From: Pseudomonas yamanorum
GTDB taxonomy: Bacteria > Pseudomonadota > Gammaproteobacteria > Pseudomonadales > Pseudomonadaceae
NCBI RefSeq assembly: GCF_013386765.1
Contig: NZ_JACARE010000024.1
Coordinates: 125,294 to 189,293, forward strand
Reading direction: 5' to 3'
Length of the DNA stretch: 64,000 nucleotides
Shown here: piece after piece, positions 41,748 through 49,824 of the stretch
Layout of the letters: each line of letters starts with the position of its first letter
Position numbering within the stretch: the first letter of the stretch is position 1
Translations under genes and position numbers: made by a program
The notes under the pieces: model-generated
Seen by the model: only the letters and a program-made list of their open reading frames with translations
Told to the model about the DNA's origin: nothing
The model's database searches: none

Positions 41748-42588
41748 CCAGTTCGACAAACGCCCGGCACGCCGCGCTGCGATAACCTCCCTTGCGACTG
41801 AGCAGCGCGGCCGTGCGTTGCGGCAACGGCGGGCTCAGCGGCACCGCCTGCAAGCCTGTCTGCACCCGGGCAATCGCGCTGGGCAGGATGGTCGCCAACT
41901 GAGTGTTCCGTACGATTTCGATAATCGCGCTGATGGAATTGGCCTCCATGGTGATCAGAGGCTTCGCCGCCTGGCTGCGAAAATACTCATCGATATAGCG
42001 GCGAGTGGCGAAGCCTGAGTTCAACAGCACCCATGGCTGCTGAAGCCACGACTGTTGGCCAATACCCGGATGGCCGTCACTCACCACCACGCTCAGCGCC
42101 TCGACAAACACCCCTTCACACTCGATATCCGGCAAATGCTCGCCGGTGAAACCGATGCCGATATCCAGCAAATCCTCGGTCAGCGCCGCCTCGATGCGGT
42201 CCTGCGTCAGTTCCTCGACGCTGACGGTTATTCCCGGATACAAGCCGCTGAACCGCGCCAGCAGCGGCCCGATCAGGTAGGCAGTAAATGTCGGTGTCAT
42301 GGCCAGGCGCACGCTGCCGCGGCTCAGGTCCTGCACGTCATGCATGGCCCGGGTGCCGGCCTGCAAATCCTGCAAGGCCAGGCGCGCAAACCGCACATAG
42401 GCCTCACCCGCGTCGGTGAGGCTGACGCTTCTGCCGGAGCGATCCAGCAACGCTGCGCCGAGGGTGTCTTCCAGTTGCCTGATCTGCTGCGACAAGGTCG
42501 GCTGCGACACATGCAGTGCCTCGGCCGCCCGGGTGAAATTGCGGTGCTCGGCAACAGCCAACAGGTAGCGGATATGACGCAGCAACAT
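41722..42588 (-). CDS. cynR: LysR-type regulator CynR
   Basis: 288 residues. The winged helix-turn-helix opens RHIRYLLAVAEHRNFTRAAE and LHVSQPTLSQQIRQLEDTLG, followed by an effector domain from about 90. Position and sequence fit CynR, the cyanate-responsive activator of the cyn operon, which it faces across a 112-base gap. I chose the ATG at 42588 (MLLRHIRYL), with GGAG 8 bases upstream. Its 3' end overlaps the convergent PheC-like gene by 26 bases. Confidence 0.92.
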   Translation of the reverse strand: MLLRHIRYLLAVAEHRNFTRAAEALHVSQPTLSQQIRQLEDTLGAALLDRSGRSVSLTDAGEAYVRFARLALQDLQAGTRAMHDVQDLSRGSVRLAMTPTFTAYLIGPLLARFSGLYPGITVSVEELTQDRIEAALTEDLLDIGIGFTGEHLPDIECEGVFVEALSVVVSDGHPGIGQQSWLQQPWVLLNSGFATRRYIDEYFRSQAAKPLITMEANSISAIIEIVRNTQLATILPSAIARVQTGLQAVPLSPPLPQRTAALLSRKGGYRSAACRAFVELVRAQPATG

Positions 42589-42614
42589 GAAGGACGCTCC
42601 AACTATAGGCATGA

Positions 42615-42634
42615 CTTATAGAAACCATAATAAG
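42615..42634. promoter_or_regulatory. Candidate CynR binding site
   Basis: CTTAT at 42615-42619 is mirrored by ATAAG at 42630-42634 with ten bases between, in the gap between cynR and cynT. LysR proteins bind interrupted AT-rich dyads of this type. The site lies about 30 bases from the cynR start, so it could serve both autoregulation and cynT activation. Confidence 0.5.
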
Positions 42635-42700
42635 CCGGTCTTGGACGCTATAACTGAAAACTTCCATCCTTGCCCCATCAGCGACGCAAGGAGAACCACC

Positions 42701-43342
42701 ATGCAAGATCTCATCGACGGCTTTCGCAAGTTCCAGGGTGAAGCCTTCACCCAACGAAGCGATCTGTTCAAGCACCTGGCCACCACGCAAAACCCCGGCA
42801 CGCTGTTCGTGTCCTGTTCCGACAGCCGCGTAGTCCCGGAACTGCTGACCCAGCAGGAACCCGGTGACCTGTTTGTGATCCGTAACGCCGGCAACATCGT
42901 GCCGTCCTACGGGCCGGAGCCTGGCGGCGTGTCGGCCACCGTCGAATACGCAGTAGCCGTTCTCGGCGTCAGCGACATCGTGATCTGCGGCCACTCCGAC
43001 TGCGGCGCCATGACCGCGATTTCCACCTGCAAATGCCTGGATCACTTGCCTGCCGTGGCCAACTGGCTGCGCCACGCCGAGTCGGCCAAGGTGATCAACG
43101 CCGCCCGCACTCACGCATCAGACGCCGACCGGTTGAACTCACTGGTACGGGAAAACGTGGTCGCACAACTGGCCAATCTCAAGACTCACCCGTCAGTAGC
43201 ACTGGCCCTGGAACAAGGCCGGTTGAGCCTGCACGGCTGGGTCTACGACATCGAAAGCGGCGGCATCGACGCCCTTGACGGCCGCAGCGGGCGCTTCGTC
43301 TCGCTGCTGGACAACCCGAACACCCGCGCCCACGCCGCCTGA
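42701..43342 (+). CDS. cynT: Beta-carbonic anhydrase CynT
   Basis: 213 residues. Zinc ligands are in CSDSR (Cys and Asp) and GHSDCGA (His and Cys), as in beta-class carbonic anhydrases. CynT keeps bicarbonate available for cyanase by hydrating the CO2 released. The start at 42701 has AAGGAG 9 bases upstream; a longer frame through 42587 is rejected. cynS follows 29 bases later. Confidence 0.95.
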   Translation: MQDLIDGFRKFQGEAFTQRSDLFKHLATTQNPGTLFVSCSDSRVVPELLTQQEPGDLFVIRNAGNIVPSYGPEPGGVSATVEYAVAVLGVSDIVICGHSDCGAMTAISTCKCLDHLPAVANWLRHAESAKVINAARTHASDADRLNSLVRENVVAQLANLKTHPSVALALEQGRLSLHGWVYDIESGGIDALDGRSGRFVSLLDNPNTRAHAA

Positions 43343-43371
43343 AACCTATCAAACCCCAAGAGGAAATCACC

Positions 43372-43842
43372 ATGCTGCAATCCCAATTTGCCCAAACCCC
43401 ACGCCTGGCCCTGGCCGACACCGTTATCGACATCAAGGCGCGCAAGAACCTGTCGTGGCAGGACCTCACCGACGGCACCGGCCTGAGCCTGGCGTTCGTC
43501 ACTGCTGCCCTGCTCGGCCAGCATCCGTTGCCGAAAGACGCTGCCGACGTGGTCTGCGACAAGCTCGGCCTCGACCAGGACGCCAGCCGCCTGCTGCAAA
43601 CCGTGCCCCTGCGCGGCAGCTTCCCCGGTGGTGTGCCGACGGACCCGACCATGTACCGCTTCTATGAAATGCTGCAGGTCTACGGTTCCACCCTCAAGGC
43701 CCTGGTGCACGAGCAGTTTGGCGACGGCATCATCAGCGCCATCAACTTCAAGCTGGACATCAAGAAGGTCGAAGACCCGGACGGCGGTTCCCGCGCGGTG
43801 ATCACCCTGGACGGTAAATACCTGCCGACCAAACCGTTCTGA
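43372..43842 (+). CDS. cynS: Cyanate hydratase (cyanase)
   Basis: 156 residues, full length. It decomposes cyanate with bicarbonate to ammonia and CO2. An N-terminal helical POU-like part precedes the catalytic dimerisation region; TMYRFYEMLQVYGSTLKAL supplies the active-site Arg and Glu, and FGDGIISAINFKLDIKK the Ser. AGAGGA precedes the ATG. It is the second gene of the cynT-cynS operon. No cynX transporter follows; the next gene is a cache protein. Confidence 0.96.
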   Translation: MLQSQFAQTPRLALADTVIDIKARKNLSWQDLTDGTGLSLAFVTAALLGQHPLPKDAADVVCDKLGLDQDASRLLQTVPLRGSFPGGVPTDPTMYRFYEMLQVYGSTLKALVHEQFGDGIISAINFKLDIKKVEDPDGGSRAVITLDGKYLPTKPF

Positions 43843-43897
43843 TTTGCCGGCAAACCGTCTACGCTCTTGGCACACCAACAAGAACGAGGGACGGGTA

Positions 43898-44737
43898 ATG
43901 AAAGGACTGCTCCGAGCCACCTGGCTATTGCTGTTGTGCCTTGGCCAGGCGCACGCCGCGACCACTCAGGATGAGGACGCCCAAGCCGCCAAGGCCCTGC
44001 TGGAAAGGGCCTTGGCGTATTACCAGAGCAATGGCGACAAGGCCTTTGCGGCATTCAGCCGCCAGGGTGATTTCGTCGACCAGGACCGCTACGTATTCGT
44101 GGTCGACACCAAGGGCGTGCTGCTGGCAAGTGGCGGGCCCTCTTCGGCATTGATCGGGCGCAATGTGTCCGAGGTGCTCGGGCCGGATCTGAAGAAGTCG
44201 TTCAAGGACGCGCTGGCGGTGCCGGAAGGCAGTGGCATCCAGCAGGCCGAGTACCGGTGGCAGAACTGGAATGACGGCAAGGTCGAGCGCAAGCACGTGT
44301 ATTACCAGCGCGTCGGGCAGCGGATCCTGGCCGTGGGTTATTACTTGCCACGGGCGACCCCGGAGCATGCCAGGGCCCTGCGCAATAAAGCGGTCAAGGC
44401 GCTGGAGAAGGACCCGGTCGGGACACTCAAGGCGATCAACGACATGCAGGGTGGTTTTCTGCAGGACGACCTGTATGTGTTTGTGGTTGACCTCGACACC
44501 CACCGCTATGTGGCCCATGGCACGACTGCGCGCTTGGTGAATACGGATTTCAGCAAGATCAAGGATCCCGACGGGAAGCCGGTGGGTGAGCCGATCCTGG
44601 CGGTGATGGCGGAGCAGGATCAGGGGGAATACAAGTACCGCTGGAAAAACCCGGTGACCGGAAAGGTCGAGAACAAGCATGCGTATTTGCGTAAAGCTGG
44701 GCATTTCATGGTGGCGGTGGGGTATTACAGTCCTTGA
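43898..44737 (+). CDS. Secreted double-cache protein
   Basis: 279 residues with a signal peptide (MKGLLRATWLLLLCLGQAHA, cleavage near AHA). Two similar cache-type units follow: DRYVFVVDTKGVLLASGGPS with EYRWQNWNDGKVERKHVYYQ, and DLYVFVVDLDTHRYVAHGTT with YKYRWKNPVTGKVENKHAYL. These look like internally duplicated ligand-binding domains, but no transmembrane or signalling domain is attached, so it is a free periplasmic ligand-binding protein or partner of a receptor. The start at 43898 follows GAGGGA. It is 55 bases after cynS and may be co-transcribed. Confidence 0.82.
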   Translation: MKGLLRATWLLLLCLGQAHAATTQDEDAQAAKALLERALAYYQSNGDKAFAAFSRQGDFVDQDRYVFVVDTKGVLLASGGPSSALIGRNVSEVLGPDLKKSFKDALAVPEGSGIQQAEYRWQNWNDGKVERKHVYYQRVGQRILAVGYYLPRATPEHARALRNKAVKALEKDPVGTLKAINDMQGGFLQDDLYVFVVDLDTHRYVAHGTTARLVNTDFSKIKDPDGKPVGEPILAVMAEQDQGEYKYRWKNPVTGKVENKHAYLRKAGHFMVAVGYYSP

Positions 44738-44762
44738 GGCCTCGGCGTAGCGATCTGTTTTT

Positions 44763-45230
44763 TTAGCCCGAGAGCTTCTTTTGCCGACCGAATAGTATTT
44801 TTCTTATCCGCTTTCGCCTGTAGCGAAGCTCGATAAACTTTCCACGCATTTCCCGGTGACGCCTGCTGTTAAGTATCAGCAGGCCCAATAACGGCCAAAA
44901 TAGACTTTCTGCGTAAATGAACTTATTGGGAGAGAACTGAATTGTCGGCAGTGCCGTCAACAGACAAACAATAAAGTAGACCACTAGAGCCCACACCCAC
45001 TTGGATCGCCCATATAAAACCATGAAGTTGCTGAGCGTAATAACCACGCTCAAAGCCATACACACTCCAAACTCCACCCAGGCGCCAGTTTCTAAAGGCA
45101 CAGCCCGAAAATAAGTGCTCCCAGCCAACGAAACGGTTGCTGTACCTGCGACAAAGGCTACATAAATCCCTGCCATCAGGACCGGAAGGTAACGCGCTAG
45201 AAAAGGACGAAGGGAAAGCAACAGAATCAC
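44763..45230 (-). CDS. Predicted four-helix membrane immunity protein
   Basis: 155 residues starting with GTG at 45228-45230, which overlaps the stop codon of the upstream gene (GTGA); the ribosome site GAGGAG is 8 bases before. Four membrane helices are predicted: PVLMAGIYVAFVAGTATVSL, GVCMALSVVITLSNFMVLY, WVWALVVYFIVCLLTALPTI and ESLFWPLLGLLILNS. The tail is very basic (RRHREMRGKFIELRYRRKR). No enzyme motif is seen. Coupling to a Gly-rich membrane-active-looking protein next to hcp suggests a cognate immunity protein in the inner membrane. GC is clearly lower than in neighbours. This role is inference from context. Confidence 0.6.
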   Translation of the reverse strand: MILLLSLRPFLARYLPVLMAGIYVAFVAGTATVSLAGSTYFRAVPLETGAWVEFGVCMALSVVITLSNFMVLYGRSKWVWALVVYFIVCLLTALPTIQFSPNKFIYAESLFWPLLGLLILNSRRHREMRGKFIELRYRRKRIRKILFGRQKKLSG

Positions 45231-46141
45231 TCTGGCATCTCCTCATAGAGTCCAACTGCGATGATCCTGATATTTCCAGCCAAGGCGCTACTGGCTATCC
45301 CGAGCCCAGCCCCCAACGCCTCCTGCATCTGGATAAACGTGCCACGCCTGATTTCAGTGGGTGTATGCCGCTTGGGCATACCTCCCGTCATTTGCTTGAG
45401 CTTGATCATTCTGCGAGTCATTTCGGGATGCTTAACGCTCAGCAGCTCAGTAGTCAGCCTTGCGCGTTCTTGACGGTTAAGCCCTTTGAGAACCTGGCGC
45501 GGCGTTTTACCTGTCGATGTTTTGGCCACGTTCACCAATCTGACGGTGGTCAACAAAGAGGCCCCTGCCCCCAGTAATGAAACAGAATCCAGTCCGATCA
45601 TTACGTTCTGATACCACTCTTCGCTATCCAAGTAGTCATTACGGGCGGGATCAACCAATTCGTTACGAACTCGGAAGAACCCGTTAATGCATTGAGCACC
45701 ACTTGCCAGCCCGGCTGAAACACCAATGGCAGCGACCACGCCCGAGGCACCGCCACTGAATGGAATCAGTGAAGCGCCACTCATCGCAACCCTCCAACTA
45801 ATCCATGCCGCCGTGCAGGCCAGCGCCATATTCACCAACTCAAACACCACCTGCGATTCCCGCGGCTCATGCTCCAGCCGCCGAATAAACTCCACTCTCC
45901 CGACAGACCGCGGTGCCTCGCGCAAAATCACCTTCTTGGGCACGATGCTGCAAATCGGCTGGAACTCACGCAACACAACCGCCCGTAAATTCCCATCGAG
46001 ATACACCACCCCGGCCCCGACAATGGCGGGGTCGGCGTCGATGGCAGCAAACAGGCGGCGCACGTCGATACTGCTTTCCACCCGCTGCCGGGTAGTGAGA
46101 TGGGCACTGGGAAAGCCGTCTTTCATTACGCTGGAAGTCAT
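45227..46141 (-). CDS. Predicted Hcp-associated membrane-active effector
   Basis: 304 residues without a signal peptide. An N-terminal soluble part (1-95) is followed by hydrophobic segments NMALACTAAWISWRVAMSG (about 103-121), a glycine-zipper-like SGGASGVVAAIGVSAGLASG (129-148), MIGLDSVSLLGAGASLLTTV (181-200), and a C-terminal ALGAGLGIASSALAG (275-289). Glycine-zipper helices are typical of pore-forming or membrane-inserting T6SS effectors such as Tse4, but I see no direct match. AAGGAG is 7 bases before the ATG. It is divergent from hcp (186-base gap) and coupled to the membrane protein downstream. Confidence 0.6.
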   Translation of the reverse strand: MTSSVMKDGFPSAHLTTRQRVESSIDVRRLFAAIDADPAIVGAGVVYLDGNLRAVVLREFQPICSIVPKKVILREAPRSVGRVEFIRRLEHEPRESQVVFELVNMALACTAAWISWRVAMSGASLIPFSGGASGVVAAIGVSAGLASGAQCINGFFRVRNELVDPARNDYLDSEEWYQNVMIGLDSVSLLGAGASLLTTVRLVNVAKTSTGKTPRQVLKGLNRQERARLTTELLSVKHPEMTRRMIKLKQMTGGMPKRHTPTEIRRGTFIQMQEALGAGLGIASSALAGNIRIIAVGLYEEMPE

Positions 46142-46327
46142 CCCTTTACTCCTTGGTCTTAAAGAGCGCAGAGCGTAAAGATTGAATCCCCTCGAAGAAT
46201 GTCAGAAAACTCCTCTTTTCCAGACAGGCACTTCCTGATCACGTCCCACGGTCTTGTGGGCAATATCCGAATAAGAAAAGGTACGTCCCCCCGCCACTAC
46301 CGGCGAAACATAAGAGAGGGAACGACG

Positions 46328-46816
46328 ATGGCAACTGATATGTTTTTGAAGCTGGGAGACATCAAGGGAGAGTCAAGGGACCAGGTCCATCGCGACGAGA
46401 TCGATATCACCGAGTGGAACTGGGGCATGTCCCAATCAGGGTCCATGCATACCGGCAGTGGTGGCGGTGCCGGCAAGGTCAACATCGATAACCTGATGAT
46501 CACCAAGCGCATGGATAAATCCTCGCCCAACCTGATGATGGCCTGCTCCACCGGCAAGCATTATCCCGAGGCCAGGCTGGTAGCACGCAAGGCAGGGGGC
46601 GACAGCGCCGTAGAGTATCTGGTGATCACCTTGAAGGAAGTCATGGTCACCTCCTACCAAGCCGATGCAACGCAAACGGCGGATGTACTGACCGAGGTTA
46701 TCGGCCTGAATTTCGCCAAGGTCGAAGTCGGCTATCAACCGCAAAAGGCCGACGGCGGCAAGGATGGCGGCGCCGTCAAGTACGGCTGGAATATCCGCGA
46801 GAACATCAAAATGTGA
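46328..46816 (+). CDS. hcp: Hcp1-type T6SS tube protein, isolated from a T6SS cluster
   Basis: 162 residues, the length of P. aeruginosa Hcp1, which it closely follows as I recall that sequence: MFLKLGDIKGESRDQVHRDE, SQSGSMHTGSGGGAGKVN, NLMMACSTGKHYPEARLVAR, VEYLVITLKEVMVTSY and YQPQKADGGKDGGAVKYGWN. Hcp hexamers form the type VI secretion tube and carry small effectors in the lumen. No tss/tag genes are in this window, so it is an orphan hcp that relies on a T6SS elsewhere. The ATG at 46328 follows GAGAGGGA. A REP-like hairpin terminator follows the stop. Confidence 0.95.
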   Translation: MATDMFLKLGDIKGESRDQVHRDEIDITEWNWGMSQSGSMHTGSGGGAGKVNIDNLMITKRMDKSSPNLMMACSTGKHYPEARLVARKAGGDSAVEYLVITLKEVMVTSYQADATQTADVLTEVIGLNFAKVEVGYQPQKADGGKDGGAVKYGWNIRENIKM

Positions 46817-46819
46817 CCG

Positions 46820-46847
46820 AATGTGGGAGCGGGCTTGCTCCCACATT
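46820..46847. terminator. REP-like hairpin after hcp
   Basis: AATGTGGGAGC / GCTCCCACATT with a six-base loop. It sits between the convergent stops of hcp and the DHA2 transporter. It is a single REP arm pair, shorter than the other elements here. Confidence 0.75.
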
Positions 46848-46865
46848 CAATCTTCATTGCTCCAA

Positions 46866-48377
46866 CTATTTCGCCTTGTCTTCCCGCCCCCGCAGCACGC
46901 GGTTAGGCATCGCAATCGCGGCCGCCAAGCCCAGCAACGATACCCCGGCACTGACCATCAGCAAATGCCGGAACGTGATCAGCAACTCCCCCCGCAACGC
47001 GTCCTGCGCCGGGCCAGGCGCTGCATTCAAACCATCCAGCAGCACATTCCCCGAACTCCCCTCCGCCACCAGCGCCCCGCTGGCCAGGTGCGCAAAGCTG
47101 GAGTCCTGCAACAACGCCAACAACAGCGCCGACATGCACGCCACCCCGACCGCACCACCCAGGGAACGAAACAGATTGGTGGTGCTGGTCGCCACGCCGA
47201 TGTCCCGCTGCTCCACCGAGTTCTGCGTACCCACCAGGGAAGTCGGAAACTGCATCCCTGCGGCAATCCCGCAGAGCAACATGAACAGACTGGTAACCGC
47301 CACAGCCTGGGGCGCACTGAGGGCCATGCCCAGAATCGCGATCGGGCTCAGCAAGGCGCCAATCAGGATCATCGGTTTATAGCGGCCGGTCACCGACGTC
47401 ATGCGCCCGGCGAAATACGCACCCATCGGCAAGCCAATCGCCAGCGGCAACAAGTGCAAGGCAGCGCTGTCGGCACCCGAGCCGGTAACGGTCTGGTAAC
47501 GCAGCGGCATCAATACCGTGAGGGAAATCGCCTGGAAACTGGTAAAGAAAATCGTGCACCAGCACAACACCGCGCTGCGGTTGGCGAACAGGTGCATCGG
47601 CAACAACGGCTCCCGCGCCCGGCGTTCGTGCCACACAAACAGCGTCAATGCCACCAGCGCACAGGCCAGCAGCCCCAGCACTTCATCGTCACGCCAATGA
47701 TGGCCCTGGCCGATCTCGGTGATGCCCAGCAACAACGCAGTCAAGCCGACGATCATCAGCACGGTGCCGAGGTAGTCGATCACCGGCTTGCGCTGCGGCA
47801 CCGGCAGCCCCACCAGCGTGCGATGGGCCACCCACCAGGCGCCCGCGCCCAATGGCAGGTTGATCAGGAACACCCAGCGCCACGACAGGTACTCGGTCAT
47901 GTAGCCACCCAACACCGGGCCGGCCACGCTGGCCACTGCGTACATGCTGCTGAAATAACCCTGGTAACGCCCACGCTCACGGGGCGGGATGATGTCGCCG
48001 ATAATCGCCTGGCTGACCGAAATCATCCCGCCGGCACCGATGCCCTGGAGGATCCGCGCCAGCACCAGTTGCTCCATGCTCTGGGCCATGCCGCAAAACA
48101 GCGAAGCAACGGTGAACAGGCCCATGCCGATCAGCATCATCGGCCGGCGCCCGTACAGGTCGCCGAGCTTGCCGTAGATCGGCACCGCCACGGTCATCGC
48201 CACCATATAGCCCGAGATTACCCAGGCCAGCAGGTTGACGTCGTGGAACTGGGCAGAAATGGCCGGCATGGACACGGCGACGATGGTCTGGTCCAGCGCC
48301 CCGAGAAAGATCGCCATCATCAAGGCGACAAGGACACTGCGAACGGCGGGTGTGGCGGGCTGATTGAGGTTGGTCAC
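46866..48377 (-). CDS. DHA2-family MFS multidrug exporter (EmrB/QacA type)
   Basis: 503 residues with 14 predicted helices. MFS motif A is YGKLGDLYGRRPMM, the antiporter motif C is VAGPVLGGYMTEYL in helix 5, and FLGALDQTIVAVSMPAI is in helix 1 (motif D1, LDxTxVNVA-like). Exporters of this type expel hydrophobic drugs or aromatic compounds with proton antiport. A GTG at 48377 with AGG 8 bases upstream is the likely start; the upstream TTG-initiated frame has no site. It lies 74 bases downstream of pobA on the same strand. Confidence 0.9.
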   Translation of the reverse strand: MTNLNQPATPAVRSVLVALMMAIFLGALDQTIVAVSMPAISAQFHDVNLLAWVISGYMVAMTVAVPIYGKLGDLYGRRPMMLIGMGLFTVASLFCGMAQSMEQLVLARILQGIGAGGMISVSQAIIGDIIPPRERGRYQGYFSSMYAVASVAGPVLGGYMTEYLSWRWVFLINLPLGAGAWWVAHRTLVGLPVPQRKPVIDYLGTVLMIVGLTALLLGITEIGQGHHWRDDEVLGLLACALVALTLFVWHERRAREPLLPMHLFANRSAVLCWCTIFFTSFQAISLTVLMPLRYQTVTGSGADSAALHLLPLAIGLPMGAYFAGRMTSVTGRYKPMILIGALLSPIAILGMALSAPQAVAVTSLFMLLCGIAAGMQFPTSLVGTQNSVEQRDIGVATSTTNLFRSLGGAVGVACMSALLLALLQDSSFAHLASGALVAEGSSGNVLLDGLNAAPGPAQDALRGELLITFRHLLMVSAGVSLLGLAAAIAMPNRVLRGREDKAK

Positions 48378-48451
48378 GGCAGAACCTGCGAGCAAGGGCC
48401 CACGGGAAAAGGAGGCCCGCGGGAATGCTCGTCAGTGTACTAGATAGCTGG

Positions 48452-49645
48452 CTATTCGATAGCCTCGTAAGGAAGTCCGACGTAATTTTCTGCAATGGTT
48501 TTACGCCCGGCTTCGGAGTCGACGAAGTACTCCAGTTCGCTCTGGGCGATGCGCTGGCTGAAGCCATCCGCCTCCGGAAATTGGTGCAACATCGAAGTCA
48601 TCCACCAGGAAAACCGTTCGGCCTTCCAGATCCGCCGCAGGCAAATCTGTGAGTATTTTTCCAGCAACTCCACCCGGCCTTCGCGGTACACCTTGAGCAG
48701 GATGTTGAACAAGGTGCTGACATCGCTGGCCGCCAGGTTCAAGCCCTTGGCGCCGGTGGGCGGCACGATATGGGCGGCATCGCCGAGCAGAAACAGGCGG
48801 CCGTACTGCATCGGCTCCACCACGAAGCTGCGCAGGGGCGCGATACTTTTTTCAATCGACGGGCCGGTTATCAGTTGCTCGCTGAGTGCCGTGGGCAAGC
48901 GGGTTTTCAGTTCGTCCCAGAAGCGCTCATCGGACCAGTCCTGCACCGATTCATCGGCCGGCACTTGCAGGTAATAACGGCTGCGGGTCGGTGAGCGCAT
49001 GCTGCACAGGGCAAAACCGCGCTCGTGCTTGGCGTACACCAGCTCATCATGGATCGGCGGGGTGTCGGCAAGGATGCCCAACCAGCCAAACGGATAGACC
49101 CGCTCAAAGATTTTCAGCGCCTCAACGGGAATCGACTGACGCGCCACACCGTGAAAACCGTCACAACCGGCGATGTAGTCGCAGTCCAGGCGATACTGCT
49201 CGCCTTCATGCTCAAAACTCAGCCACGGCTCTGCGCGTTTCAAATCATGGGGCTGTACGTTACTGGCTTCGTAGAAAGTGACAGCACCGCTGGCCTGGCG
49301 CGCGGCCATCAGGTCGCGGGTGACTTCGGTCTGGCCGTAGATCATCACCGTCTTGCCGCCGGTCAACGCCTTGAGGTCGATGTGGGTCAGTTGCCCGTTC
49401 AACGCCAGCTCAAAACCCTCATGCACCAAACCTTCGGCATCCATCCGCGCACTCACGCCGGCCTGGCGCAACAGGTCGACCATGCCTTGCTCCAGCACCC
49501 CGGCCCGGATGCGCCCTTGCACGTAATCCGGCGTCTGGCGCTCAAGAATCAGGGTTTCAATCCCGGCGTTGTGCAGCAGTTGGCCGAGCAATAGTCCCGA
49601 GGGACCGGCGCCAATGATGGCGACTTGGGTTTTCAGCGTTTTCAT
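48452..49645 (-). CDS. pobA: 4-hydroxybenzoate 3-monooxygenase PobA
   Basis: 397 residues. Flavin monooxygenase that converts 4-hydroxybenzoate to protocatechuate with NADPH and O2. FAD motif 1 is IIGAGPSGLLLGQLL near the N-terminus, RIRAGVLEQGMVDLLRQAG follows, the DG motif is CDGFHGVAR, and the GD motif is LLGDAAHIVPPTGAKG. YLQVPADESVQDW is typical of PobA. The start at 49645 (MKTLKTQ) fits the family. It is divergent from AraC-type pobR, with a perfect 22-base dyad 21 bases upstream of the start. Confidence 0.96.
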   Translation of the reverse strand: MKTLKTQVAIIGAGPSGLLLGQLLHNAGIETLILERQTPDYVQGRIRAGVLEQGMVDLLRQAGVSARMDAEGLVHEGFELALNGQLTHIDLKALTGGKTVMIYGQTEVTRDLMAARQASGAVTFYEASNVQPHDLKRAEPWLSFEHEGEQYRLDCDYIAGCDGFHGVARQSIPVEALKIFERVYPFGWLGILADTPPIHDELVYAKHERGFALCSMRSPTRSRYYLQVPADESVQDWSDERFWDELKTRLPTALSEQLITGPSIEKSIAPLRSFVVEPMQYGRLFLLGDAAHIVPPTGAKGLNLAASDVSTLFNILLKVYREGRVELLEKYSQICLRRIWKAERFSWWMTSMLHQFPEADGFSQRIAQSELEYFVDSEAGRKTIAENYVGLPYEAIE

Positions 49646-49665
49646 TATTTTTATGGCCCGCAAGC

Positions 49666-49687
49666 TTCACCGAACGTATTCGGTGAA
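49666..49687. promoter_or_regulatory. Perfect inverted repeat upstream of pobA
   Basis: TTCACCGAA / TTCGGTGAA, nine-base arms separated by CGTA, centred about 31 bases upstream of the pobA ATG in the pobA-pobR gap. It could be a regulator operator or a 5' hairpin of the pobA transcript. Confidence 0.6.
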
Positions 49688-49824
49688 AGAGTTGTCATTG
49701 ATGGTGTTGCTGGCATTTTTCACTTGAGTGCCCGGCATAAGAAGGTGAAAACTGAGCCCAAAGCTGCGCTTTTCGCCAATTGGGGCGATTACCGCACAAC
49801 TCTCCCGAAGTATCGGATGAAGCC

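Noticed and set aside
46764..48443. 559-residue plus-strand frame over the DHA2 exporter
   Set aside because: The frame is Gln/His/Arg-rich low-complexity, typical of antisense frames, and the minus strand encodes 14 good membrane helices.
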